Positions 1 to 11,027 of a DNA stretch of 64,000 nucleotides are shown here, one piece after another. A program made the translations under genes and the position numbers. The notes beneath the pieces were generated by a model. It was given only the letters and a program-made list of their open reading frames with translations, ran no database searches and was not told the origin of the DNA. Source of the DNA: Astrocystis sublimbata (Eukaryota > Ascomycota > Sordariomycetes > Xylariales > Xylariaceae); NCBI GenBank assembly GCA_022453515.1, contig JAJNNY010000029.1, forward strand, positions 1-64,000. Direction: 5' to 3'. The stretch's first letter is position 1. Every line of letters begins with the position of its first letter.

Positions 1-88
1 CGATCCGGAGAGACTCGTGTTGTTGCGTTCCCACGTCAACTTATACAGCACAAGGCTGAGGATCAAAGGGGACTAGCCATCGGGCAAC

Positions 89-563
89 ATGTCTAGTCAA
101 AATGATTCTGGTGTCCCGGTCGTTCACGCTCCTGATGGCGTTGGATACCGACTGATAGAGCTCCCACCTGAGCTCCTCGAAGCTCTTGAATCGCCCAATC
201 CTCCCAAGTCAGTATACCCACAGCTCGACTCTGGCAAGGCACCACTGGCACTGGCGATTCGCACCGGCGATCACCTACTGACAATCTGAAATCAGTCTGA
301 GCCTTGAAGCCTCAGCCGCCTCAGCTGTTCTGAAGTGTGGCTCACAGGAATGGGCCCTCCGACAGAAAAACACGTCCAATGCATTGATATTGCTGAAGCC
401 CGACGATATCAACGCCAGTACGGCATCGTCACCAGGCCGGGCAGGCCTCAAGCTTATATCCACCACCCACGACACAATTGAACTAGTCCCCGAGTCGGCA
501 GACAAGCCCGCCGTGCCGCTTTCAAGGGGCAAGTGGCACGAGAAATTCGCTAGAGGCAGATGA
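89..563 (+). CDS. Short Dcc1-like sister chromatid cohesion protein
   Basis: Two exons, 89-207 and 296-563, join across an 88-bp intron (donor GTCAGT, branch CTGAC, acceptor CAG) to give 128 residues. The N-terminus carries GYRLIELPPELLEALES and then LRQKNTSNALILL, which resemble the start of fungal Dcc1, a subunit of the Ctf18-Dcc1-Ctf8 clamp loader that acts on PCNA in cohesion and replication. The protein ends with GKWHEKFARGR, which I read as a Dcc1-type C-terminus. Dcc1 in other organisms is usually more than 300 residues, so most of the middle and the winged-helix part is missing. Either this lineage has a compact form or the gene lost an internal segment. I see no further coding continuation downstream. 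Family assignment is from memory of the motifs; the intron is inferred because it restores a single clean frame. Confidence 0.55.
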
Positions 564-780
564 GAAGCGTGCTCGCAGCTCGCTTTACGATCAGAATATG
601 GACAGCAGGACGTGAGGATGATCAGTTGGGCTTCAGGACACTGACATAGGATAGGTATGATGGTGCATTGCAGCACTTGCTCAGTAACATCTTGGTAGCT
701 CGATTCTAGGTTAGGTTAGGTTAGTGTTAGAACATGTTATTACTACTCCGGGCTAGGCAACAATGCAAAGACCAAAGGGT

Positions 781-930
781 ATAAAAGTTTCAAACTTTTT
801 TTAAACTTTGAAAATAATCTAAATAGTTTAATTATTTTAAATTATTCTGAATTATTTTAAACTATTTCAAACTATTTGAAACTATTATAAAGTGTTTAAA
901 ATTTCTTGAAAGTTTCTTGGAAGATTTATC
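781..930. repeat. A/T-rich degenerate tandem block
   Basis: The block is almost purely A and T and is built from variants of AAACTATTT and AATTATTTT with a spacing of about 9-11 bases. It differs sharply in composition from the flanks. A degraded microsatellite or repeat-induced mutation of an older repeat are both possible. Confidence 0.55.
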
Positions 931-1228
931 AAGTTTCCTTTTCCAAAGTCATTACAGCAGCCTACATTACATGTACCTATCCTACTGCTACCCAGGCACG
1001 CCAGGTTTTTCTAAGTTTGAGGTTGCGTTGCCCGAGGCTTCAAGGGCATAGTTTGATTGTGTAGCGGACCAGACTCGGAGTGCTTGTTCGTCGTACCTTC
1101 CTCCTATACCGTCCCGTGTACCTAGCGAGTACCTATTTAAGTATCTTGCATGTCAGCAATCAGCTCAGTTATCCCTAGGTACATATATATACCTTGTAAA
1201 TTTGCACACCTGGGCAATAGCAAGGCTG

Positions 1229-1399
1229 AGTGCTACCTCTGCCAGGTCCGTCAAAGGTGCAAACTTCTGCCTTCTAAAAGTGCAACCTATGGACCTCTGT
1301 CTCCCATCCCAACACCTGTGCTAACCTTACGCTAACCTCTGTCTCCCATAGGTGCTACCTGTGCCTCCCAAAAGTGCTACCTCTGCCTCCCAAAGGTGC
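1229..1399 (+). repeat. Degenerate ~20-bp direct repeat
   Basis: A unit close to GTGCTACCTCTGCCTCCCAA recurs several times with substitutions and small indels. The clearest copies lie at 1352-1373 and 1374-1395. No coding sense is visible. Confidence 0.5.
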
Positions 1400-2580
1400 G
1401 CCGTGGCTGCTTGATTGTTTGAACTTTTATTTTCAACTTTTCAATCCATCAACTTTTAGACCCTTCAACCCCCGTTTTTTAATAACCAGTCCTTCATCCC
1501 GTGCAAAATCCGAGTTCTGGATTTGATACCACCGCTCCCGCTCCCGTCCCGCTCCAACGGCTTCCTGTACACTTCTCCTGGCTATAGGATCGCCAGTCCC
1601 AACCTGAATGCTGTGTTGCGCCGGGCGCATACAGTACCTTAGTAGGTATATACCACAGTACTGGGCGTGCGGCTCTCAGGGCATATAGTTGGTACTCCTT
1701 ACTTACACGCCTTGTCCTTTTCATCCTCTCTTTCTTCGGCAGCTGATAATCGGCCTTGTTATCAAGGTTCCTGCGGTCGGGGCGCGGACACTTGTGCAGG
1801 ACCGATTCCAGAGCGGTAACCGGGCCAAACCGTTGTGGTGTGTGGGTGTAAGTGACGCTTGATAATTCAACCCCTCACCTTCTCGGCCGCTCGCGTCAGC
1901 TCACACTACGCAGCTACATGGTGACGGCAGTGTGCTCTGTGCTCTGTGCGCCCGGCTCTCTACTCTCTACCTACTCACCTAGGTAATCAATACCAGTGAC
2001 GAGTAGGTAGGTAAGGGCAGACAAACAAGCTCATACGGAGCCCTGAGGCCCAGGGCTGCATCTGGATTGCCCGAGGCAGGTAAATTCAGTGAATACGGCA
2101 CCAGTCGGCCTGGACGCTGCAGAAAGCCGCAGAGCCCAAACGTCGAGAGACCGAGAAATACGTAGTCGGTCGGCTCCCTTGCACCCAAATTTTTTTCATT
2201 CATTGGCACGCAATCAAACACCATTTGTTTTTGATCTCGTTCTCGACGTGGACAAGTCACTCACTCGCCTTGGCATCCATTTCCAACACTTAGATTTTCG
2301 CAGAACATGGTGCTTTCCCACCCAAGCTGCTGTTAGGAACTCTGTGGGCTTCAACCAACACGATCAACTACATTTCCCGGCCCCGCCGACACACTCCCGA
2401 CACACCCTCAACACACTCTCAACACACTCATCGACTGCTCCTTGCTAGGCAACAAACGCACTCCATTCCTTGTGGTTCTCACTCGGCATACTTCCTCTGT
2501 GCCATCCAATGCGGAACTAAGTTGTCCGCTGTCATTGGGCTTCTTGTGAACTGCATACTGAGGCACAAGCCGACGGACCA

Positions 2581-5392
2581 ATGGCCGAGCCTAAAGGAGG
2601 CAGAGACGATCCGATACAGATCGATGACAGTCCGTATGTACCCTGCTCTAGTGGCCACTGACGGAGTGATGGAGAAAACGTAGAAGAAAACTAACCTTTC
2701 GGCCGCGGAGCCGTACAGGCCTCCCAAAGCGCCTCCTCACCCTGCCGAGACCTGCAAGAATGCGGTCCTCTCGATGCTGCCGGACGTCTGTCCGACTTAT
2801 CTCCAAGCGATTGTTGACGTATACGACAACGACCCCGACAACGTTGTCACCGCTATCCTTGATCTTCAGCAAGAGTCCGGAAGCTACCCGACTCGGGCCC
2901 CTCTAAGCCCCAATCCTCTAAAGCGGAAACGTGGCGAGAGGAGCAACGATATTGGGCAATATGGTATTGACGATGAGAACAAGTATTTCGAACAAGATTG
3001 TGTTGACAATGAGCACGACAGCTTACAGCAATATCTGGGCATTGTCAAAGACAAACTCTCTAGACCCGGGTTCCGAGAAAGCATTTCTTCGGCCGAGTAC
3101 AATGTCATGGCCAGACAACTACTGAGTCAAGACTTTCCGCGAGTGCCGATGACTTCTATCCAGACTGAATTTCAAGTGGGGAAGACTACGTTCGAGAAGT
3201 CTCTCTTCGCAGTTTATCTAGGGATGGATGAGAAACTACGCAATCAGGAGTCCGTCCCACGGCCATTGCTACAAAAGAGAACCGCAACCAAGAGAATACC
3301 AGAGTTCGCCCCGGACAGGCTCCCCAGCATCGACATAAATAAGTACAAGATCCCAGAGCAAGCTGCCATCAAAGAGATGATTGCTGTCAGGAAATACTGC
3401 TCATGGAAAAACAACAGTATTACAGCTGAAAAGCACAATTTTCTCCAAGCACAAAAAAACGGCCAAACGCTCGAGTGCGGAATATGTTGCGAGGAATATG
3501 CTCTCAACCGGATGGTTAAGTGCGACGGGGAAACGGCGCATTGGTTTTGCCGCAAATGTCTGAAGACTCACGCTGAATCACTCGTGGGTATGGCAAAATA
3601 CGATATTACTTGTATGTCAATGGATGGCTGCCCAGCCAGATTCTCGCAAAGTCAGAGGGCCCTTTTTGTGGACAAGAAACTAGCCGGTGCGCTGGATCGC
3701 ATTGAGCAAGAAGCTGTGCTCCGGATGGCAAACATTGAGAACCTTGCGACATGCCCATTTTGTCCATATGCCGCGGAATATCCCCCAGTTGAGATCAACA
3801 AGGAGTTTCTATGTGAAAATCCGCGCTGTCTCAAGGTCAGCTGTCGTCTTTGCCACAAGGAGTCTCACATCCCTCGGAGCTGCGCCGAAGTAGAGGCTGA
3901 TCGTGGTCTCAACGCTCGACATACGGTAGAAGAGGCTATGACGGAAGCTCTCGTACGGAGATGCAATAATTGCAAGAACCCTTTTGTGAAGCTTGATGGT
4001 TGTAACAAGATTAGGTGCACAAAGTGCGGGACAATGCAATGCGATGTGTGCCGCAAGACAATCAAAGATTATTCGCACTTTAACGACCCAAGGAGAGGTG
4101 GCAAGCCGGGGCAGTGTCCCTTGTTCGACGAGTCTCAAGGACGGTACGAGAAAGAGGTGAAAGAAGCGCAGAAGAAGATGGCAGAGGAGTTTCCAGACAT
4201 GGTAAGATTTATAATTTAATGCTTTCTGTGGGTCTTGTTGACGAGAACGTAGGATGAAGAAGTGCTAGGTGTCTCCAATGCCGAGAAGGCGATTCAAGAT
4301 GTACACCAACACAAAGCAGTAGATCCGCACCAGCGTGTATACGATCACAGAGCTAGAGATCCGCATCGCCAACATGTACACGGACGCATAGCTATGGACC
4401 CGCAACACCAACATTTACAGGTGCCAGCTAGGCCTCTTGGTCACGGACACCCGTGGCTCAGAGATGGCCTCAAACACTATGACTTACATGGTCACGCCAT
4501 CAGACCTGCTGGTGAGTTTAACTGATTCGAGCCTGGGATAGATCATGCCCTTCAACTTACATAAGCAGGAGATTTACATGCGATGGTGCCGGGTCCGGTC
4601 CGCCCCAGTAGCAACGTTCCGAAGGCCCCAGGCAACGTGAAACCACATGAACCTCCTGTCAATCCCCGCGTATCTGCTGTGCGCTATTTTAATGTGGCGC
4701 AGGTGCCACCGCAGCAGCGTATGAGGTCATTACGAGAAGCTGTGAGTAGAGTAACGCATCAAGGAAGATCGGACAACGCGAATGGACAGAAATTAGACCA
4801 AATCGCCCGACTCGGATCAGACAATCTCGGCAATGCCGGATGGATGAATCTTTATCCCCAGCCGGACCCCTCCGTCGCCGGAGCTCACGTAAAAGCTATC
4901 CAACGTCCACCACTCCCGCAAATACCACAAGTGTCAAATGTGCCAATATTGCCACACCGGGCACAGGAGATTGCAGCTGCCAAAAAGTTTAAGCAACTAC
5001 AAATGAGCATGCATTATTTCAATCAGTTAAAGGGTATCTCTCCCCGAGTTCCGAGAGGCATTAAAGATGCCGAAAAGCAAATGCCGGAAGCGCCACATCT
5101 GCCACACCGGGCACAGGAAAGTGAAGATGCCAAAAATCTTAAGCAATTGGAAAGGGGCATCGCCTGCTTGAATCATTTAACGGGTCTCCCTGCTCGAATC
5201 GTAGCGGGCTCAATTCCCAACATGGGAGTTCCTCAACCGGTCTTGAGGGACATGCCTTCTAACCCTATCACAGACGATGCGGGCGATGATGGCGAAGATG
5301 AAGACGGCCCTGCAAGCGCTGCAAGGTTCGAGGCTGCTCCATCACCTCAATTCTTCGATTTTGAAGCCTATTACGACAATGACGTGCTATAG
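2581..5392 (+). CDS. RBR (RING-IBR-RING) E3 ubiquitin ligase, RNF216/TRIAD3-like
   Basis: Four exons (2581-2633, 2719-4201, 4253-4511, 4569-5392) give 872 residues. All three introns have consensus donors (GTATGT, GTAAGA, GTGAGT). The start was chosen because exon 1 (MAEPKGGRDD...) joins in phase through a CTAAC branch site. RING1 begins at CGICCEEY (Cys271). An IBR with CPFC and CRLC pairs follows. RING2 begins at CNNC (Cys433), and Cys446 in DGCNKIRC sits where RBR ligases carry the thioester cysteine. The segment after RING2 (YSHFNDPRRGG) matches the helical extension typical of RNF216, so ubiquitin transfer to substrate is the expected activity. The C-terminal third is unusual: a His-rich stretch with DPH repeats, then a duplicated LPHRAQE...LKQL unit and an acidic tail. 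Substrate unknown. Confidence 0.85.
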
Positions 5393-6074
5393 CATTTCAT
5401 CAACGCGGCGCAGCAGCCTCGTAGACTTTATATGTCTGAAAAGCGAGGGCGAATTTCCTAGGTGTTTGATACGCAGGTAAGGCGAGAAGGGGGTTTTGGC
5501 TGGTTTGTGTCTATTTGGCATAGCTATCAAGATACCTGTTTCTGGACTCGCGCGGAAATTTGGTGGGTGGTCTTTGGTGAAATTGATCGACATGGCAGGC
5601 TTCACATACCTAGCGCAGCATTTATTCAAGGGGGCTCTGTTTGTAGCGAGCGAAGAGTCGATGATTACTCGTTGTGTGCTTCATCAAGAATGAATAAAAG
5701 TTACCATGTACAATTGCTTGCAAACTCCTTGCTCTTCTATCATTATTGACGTGAGACTGTGCACTGTGACAGAGGGAATGAGGTCTGGCCTGATAGTGTA
5801 TTAAAGGGCTGGCAGCGCTTCTTCTTCTATCCAACCATGCGGTTCTAGATACCTGATCTAGACATGCGTGTGACCAATTAGGACGGTTGCCCCTTTTTAG
5901 TTTTCAAATGCATGTTGGAGCCTCGACATGCAAGTACATGCTTACTACCAAATGAGTACAGGTTTCCCTCAACCCCATCCGAAGCTAGAGTATTGCGATG
6001 CCGGTACAAGGACGCGAGCTTCCCATCAGGATGTCAAGTTAAACATACCTATCCGTCTCAGCGTCCCGTCGTGC
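5393..6074. other. Convergent 3' intergenic region
   Basis: Lies between two genes that converge on it. I see no further gene, only likely 3' untranslated sequence. Confidence 0.6.
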
Positions 6075-7752
6075 TCAACACCAGCAATACTTATCATTCG
6101 CGACCCAATCCACGGCTCCGCCCCTCTCGCCATCGGTGTCGTACCACATCATGCTAGAGATACTGTCGCTCTCGCGGTCAACGTACTCGTGCGCGATCGC
6201 CGACCCGGTAACCAGCTCCCGCACGACGGGCGCCGGGTTCCAGAGATGCACCTTGCTGCAGTTCGACGCGCGTGCCGCGTCCATGGCACTGTGCATAATA
6301 GCGTCAAAGGCGAGCTGCAGGGCTTTGCGATTGCCTTTCGTGCCTTTCGTAGAGGACCGACGAGGTGAGCTTGTGTTTGAGCTAGAGCTCGAGCTAGAGC
6401 CGCCTTCGTCGATCACGAGACGTAAGATATACAGTGTGTTCTTCTCGGGGCTGGACGCGGCGTTCTCGCCGTAGCTGCGGGTCCAGATCGCCCACATGCG
6501 CGTGGTGGTTTCTTTTTCTGCGTTGTCTTCTTTTGATTGCCCATCTCCGTCTGTGTTAACATGGCCGTTGCCTGTTGCGGCAACCTCATCGGGCGAGGGT
6601 GAAACGGATGAGGCCACTGTAGCAATCATCCCCCTGACCCCGCTCGCAGGACGTTCCGGAAACACGTGCGAGGCAATGAAGTCCTCGCGAGCCCAGTGCC
6701 AGCGGAACACCTTGTCATCGGGCGCGAACGCGAACGCGATGCAGTCGCTTTCCTGCGCGCGTCGGACGAGCTCGTCGCGGAGCTGCGCCTCGTCCTCGCG
6801 ACACAGCTGGGCGAGGTTGCGCGTGGTGACAGGGGCGAGGGTCAGCGAGGTATCATCTGGCGGCGATTGCGACTGGGATTGGAACTTCTCGAGCAGCGAG
6901 GACACGCCGACGTGCGAGGCGTCAGGAGAGGAGGCGACGAACTCGACGTGCTCGCTCGCGTACGCCGGCCAGCCCTTGGCTGCGTAGAACTTCTTGCCGA
7001 TATCCGACCACAGCGCCGAGCAGACTGCCGTCTCGGCCTCGGCCTTCTGGAGCTTCACGCGGCCATTCGAGGCTCCGAAGCCGGCTTGGTTGCGGGTAGC
7101 CGGGGAGACATCGCTGGCGTCGTGGTGATCCTGGCTCCGGATCTGCGAGCGTTTCCGCCTGAGCTCGTCCTCCTCCGGCCACGTCTTGAGAACAGAGCCG
7201 AGTTCTTTCAGCATGCGCGCTGCGTACTTCTTCCCGCGAAATTCGGGATACGTGTACACGCTGCCGATGCCGTAGCCGACGCCGTCTCTGACACCCCCAG
7301 ACCTAGGGGCGTAGAGCACTCTCTTGCGGATGGTCTCGCAGGACGCGAGGACGCTGCGCTCAGTTTTCTCGCCCGGCACCGGCTCCGATGCGTCCTCGGT
7401 GGTCAGAATCCAGTGCACCATGCCGCCGTCAGCAGACAGCGGCGTGGACGCGAGGAACGGCTCGCGCTCCAGATACGCCGGCAGATCTAGCGCACCGCCC
7501 CATTCGCCGTGGTTCAGACGCCAGGTCTGCTCCTTTTCGGCAGCGGTCGGGTGTGTCAGCACGAGGGACGCATCCGACGCGTCGGGGTACTGCTTATCCT
7601 ATGCATTTGGAGGTTAGAGAGTAGGTATAAAGTGGTCGGCCAAGCTTTTGTCATTTGTCGTTGATAAGTTGGGGAAGAGCCATGTGGTAGCAACGTTGGC
7701 CGGATTGGGAAAGGAAAGGCTTTGGAGGACATACTGAGACTATTGAACCCAT
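6075..7752 (-). CDS. LYC1-like lysine N-acetyltransferase (GNAT)
   Basis: Two exons on the minus strand, 7735-7752 (MGSIVS) and 6075-7598, are joined over a 136-bp intron with donor GTATGT, branch TCTAAC and acceptor TAG, giving 513 residues. The N-terminal part (LVLTHPTAAEKEQ, then GYGIGSVYTYPEFRGKKYAARML) resembles fungal LYC1, a lysine acetyltransferase of lysine catabolism, and the FRGKKYAARM stretch is a GNAT acetyl-CoA loop. The C-terminus (ANDKYCWC) matches the usual LYC1 ending. The protein is longer than many relatives because of low-complexity Ser-rich and charged insertions around the middle. The coding sequence is GC-rich relative to its flanks. Function as an acetyltransferase is family-based; the real substrate here is not shown by the sequence. 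Confidence 0.8.
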
Positions 7753-9144
7753 TATGGTGAAGGACGGTCAATCTCTCAAGGTTGCTAATTATAATGATAC
7801 CTTGATTCCTCTCCGTGCAGTAACGATTAACTATATCCGAAATAAATATGGTAGCGTTGTGCAAGTTGATTGACTATTATCTGCAATCTCTTTTGAGTTT
7901 CTGTGCTGCGTGAGAATGTGCGGCACCGGAGCAACAGCGATCTAGTGTTACTGTAGCAGGTCAGTTTGCTATTCTGTTGATGAGTTAAGATCCAGATCTC
8001 CACCTTACAAACTTTACGTGTGTCAGCGCTACGTTGCCAGACAAAGAGAAGGGCCATGTGCTCTTGATGTTCGAAGTTTCAAGACGTAAACTGCAAGAAG
8101 AATCAAGAACAAAGGTACCGTTGAGGTAGAAGCAGTGAGGCAGGCTAAAGCTGTGCAAGTATCGCGAAACTCAAGATAGAGTCACGATTTCTGGGGTAAG
8201 TCCACCCCAAATATACCACGCATCGAACGAACCCACTGACGTAGAATGGATCCGAACCCCGGATTTGACAGCAGGCCAGGGCGGGAGTTGGAATTTAGAA
8301 ACGTAAAAAGTACAAAGTATTTAGTACACACACGCACACGCACGAGGTAAATTGGCGCGCCCCGGCCGTGTCAGCCATAGGACGCTAACCAAGGGCTGAT
8401 TGCACGTCTTACAAGAACCGGGTTCGCTTCCGTGCTTTGCAGAACGTTCCTCCGCCTGAGAATCTAACAGCAATGCCGCATGACTACATCAACTGCGTTT
8501 ACAGGGATTATGCAATGTCAGTGCTACCAAAAGGGGAAACTATCTCTGCAGCGTTTGCTAATGGGTCTCATGTAATTAGATGGGTCGATACGGACGGGTC
8601 TTCTGGTGACATTTCAGTTTCCTTGGTCTTTGGTACAAGCCGACTCGCGTTATACCGTTTCCCGTGACGATACCAAGTCATGGATGATTCACGGCGAAGC
8701 GAGCAGGTATTCGATGATACCTGTTAAACGTGAAACGGCAACTGTAAAGAGTCACAACAACACTAAGGTAGTACGTCAAATCCAGGCTAGATAGAACGTC
8801 ACAGACGCAATAGTCTTTCCTCTATTCGCAATTGGATGGCGGACAATATCCTTGGCAACGAAGCCTCCGCGTAGCTCTCCGCTCTCACGGGACCCAGAAG
8901 CGTCAAGAAATATGGGTCGTGCCGATGCAAGCCGGCAACATCCTATTCAGCTTCCATGGTCATATTGGGGGTCACAAGCATCGTGCCGCAGCCCCGTAAA
9001 CACATCGACCCTGACAGCCAATCGCGGGCCGTCTTCTATTGCGATCCCTTTCCGTTCATTGATGTCGAGCCTGTATTGTCTACATGATTAGAGATAGCTG
9101 CGTTGTACGCTAAGCCAGCCGACCCGCCACTCCGCTTTCGCTTA
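7753..9144. other. Intergenic, no supported gene
   Basis: About 1.4 kb. A 76-codon frame around 8437-8667 is not recognisable. Words like the T-arm of tRNA occur near 8240-8260 (minus) and 8420-8430 (plus), but no tRNA can be folded around them. Confidence 0.55.
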
Positions 9145-11027
9145 TCAGTGTCCGTGGCCGTCATCCGGCTCGCCTCTCTCTTCCGGATCTAACTTGATAA
9201 GGGTATCAATACGCATGATGCTGATGCATGCCTCGACGGCACTCTTCAACTGCCTGATTTTGCTAATGCTTGGTTCGAGGACACCGGCCTTGATCTCATC
9301 GACAACCTTGCCCTTCATGAGGTCCAAGCCGTAGTTCTTGTAGTTCTTCTTGCGTGCTAATGTCTTCTCGTCCTCGTTGCCATCGCCGTCCTGTACACGC
9401 TGGGATAAGGCGTGCCGTGATCGGAGCTGCGCCATAAGATCGCTTGCGTCTTTCGCCGCATTTACCGCCAGGGTCTTGGGGATGACCAGGAGAGACTGGG
9501 CAAACTCGCCGATGGCGAGCTGCTCTCTTGATCCGACGGTGCCCGCGAATTCCTCCAGATAGATATGCAAGGCCGTTTCCACAGCACCACCACCAGGCAC
9601 GATGCTGCCACTTTCTAAGGTCCTCTTGACAGCGCAGAGCGAGTCGTGAACAGACCGTTCCATCTCGTCCAAAGTGAAGTCGTTGGGTCCGCGAAGAAGG
9701 ACGGAGGCGGACGAGTGAGTCTTCGTGCCCTTCACCAAGATGCATTCATCGTCCGAAATTCGCTCCTGGACGACTTCCTCGGCGTAACCTAGGTACGAGG
9801 CCTCGAACTTCTCATCGCCGTTCAGATCCGACAACGTGCTCAACAAGGTCGCGCCGGTGGCCCTGGCAATGCGTCTCAGATCCTCTTTCTTGCATCGCCG
9901 AACAGCCATGGCGCCGCGCTCAATGAACATCTTCAAGCACATGTCATCGATGCCTTTGGTGGTGAGGATCACATTGGCACCAGCCTTCAGGATCATCTCA
10001 ATCCGCTCAATCACCATGCCGGACTCCCGAGCGCGTATCTGCTCCAGTTGCTTCGGGTCGTCTACGGTAATCTGCACACCCAGCTTCATTCGTTCCTTCT
10101 GGAAGTTCATGTCGAAGACGGCGATCTTGGCATCCTGCACCCTTGTAGTCATGGCCTGCGAAGCAACAGTGCAGTTTAAGGCGTAGCCCTTGACGAGCAC
10201 CGACTCGAGGACGCCCTTGCCGTGGGCTTTTAGTATGTTGACAGCCTTGACTGGGTACTTGGTTTCGTTGCGGTTGTTGGTGGTCTTGACGGCCTGCATG
10301 GCATCGACGACCATGTTGGCGAAAAAGTCGGAGTCGGCACCGATGATCTTGCTGGACATGGATGTCTTCGCGATGCTGATGAGCGACTCGCGACCGAGGT
10401 TTTCTACCTTTGTGCTAATGTTCTCGTTCATGTATTTGACGGCTTCCCTCAGGGCGAGTCGGTATCCAGTTATGATGGTGGTGGGATGTATCTTGTTCCG
10501 CATCAACTCGTTCGCTCTCCGCAGGAGCTCGGCTGCTATCAAGACCACTGACGTCGTGCCGTCTCCGACCTCCTTGTCCTGTTGTTGGGCGAGGTCGACG
10601 AGGATCTTGCCGGCGGGGTGTTCGACATCTAATAAAGCCAGGATGGTGGCTCCATCGTTTGTAACTGTGACATCCTGAGGCAAGTCAGATCGCGTGGTAG
10701 TCAAAAGCGATCTCGGCGACGTGGTCGAACGCGAACAGGAATGTGAAGGTGAATGTGGAAATGGAGCTGGAGTTGAAGTCGTAACCTACACCGATATCAT
10801 CCACCATCATCTTGTCGAGGCCGCTGGGGCCGAACGAGGTCTTGACGACATTTGCAATTGCTTGTGTGGCGAGAACTGCACTTCTGTCAGTATCAAAGCG
10901 AACATCGGTGTCGCATCGTATCGCATCTCTGCTCCTCACCGTTCTGATCCCTAATGTCGGCCCCAGAAATCTTCTGCCCGCCCAGGAACAAATGCCCATC
11001 CCCGCCCTGCTCGAACATGGAAGTCAT
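9145..11027 (-). CDS. cct1: CCT alpha, T-complex protein 1 subunit
   Basis: Three exons on the minus strand, 10940-11027, 10790-10875 and 9145-10674, give 567 residues, the normal length for TCP-1 alpha. Introns have donors GTGAGG and GTAGGT and acceptors CAG. The product starts [17 protein letters not shown] and contains the group II chaperonin signatures [31 protein letters not shown] and the ATP-site motif [16 protein letters not shown]-like and VPGGGAVE motifs in the equatorial domain, and the segment [15 protein letters not shown], single out the alpha subunit. It is one of eight subunits of the cytosolic CCT/TRiC ring that folds actin and tubulin using ATP. The tail (DDGHGH) is short and acidic/His-rich. 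Confidence 0.95.

Larger units (their letters stand above)
564..2580. other. Intergenic, repeat-rich and AT-rich
   Basis: No convincing gene. It holds a short 5-bp TTAGG-like run (705-722), a strongly A/T-rich block made of degenerate 9-11 bp AAACTATTT-like units (about 781-930), and a degenerate repeat of a TGCTACCTCTGCCTCCCAAA-like unit (about 1229-1399). TAGGTA/TACCTA words recur at 1118-1180 and 1977-2015. Small open frames here are not supported by any recognisable protein. Confidence 0.6.

Noticed and set aside
705..722. Telomere-like TTAGG repeats
   Set aside because: Only three and a half copies, wrong unit for fungi (TTAGGG), and located inside normal gene-bearing sequence.
6075..7562. 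Long plus-strand frames opposite the LYC1-like gene
   Set aside because: They are antisense shadows of a GC-rich coding exon with no protein resemblance.
8208..8275. T-arm-like GGTTCGGATCC word on the minus strand
   Set aside because: No A box or acceptor stem upstream of it on that strand.
8360..8432. Possible tRNA on the plus strand ending in GGGTTCGCTTCCGTGC
   Set aside because: The T-stem has a mismatch and no matching 5' acceptor stem or clean anticodon arm lies at the right distance.
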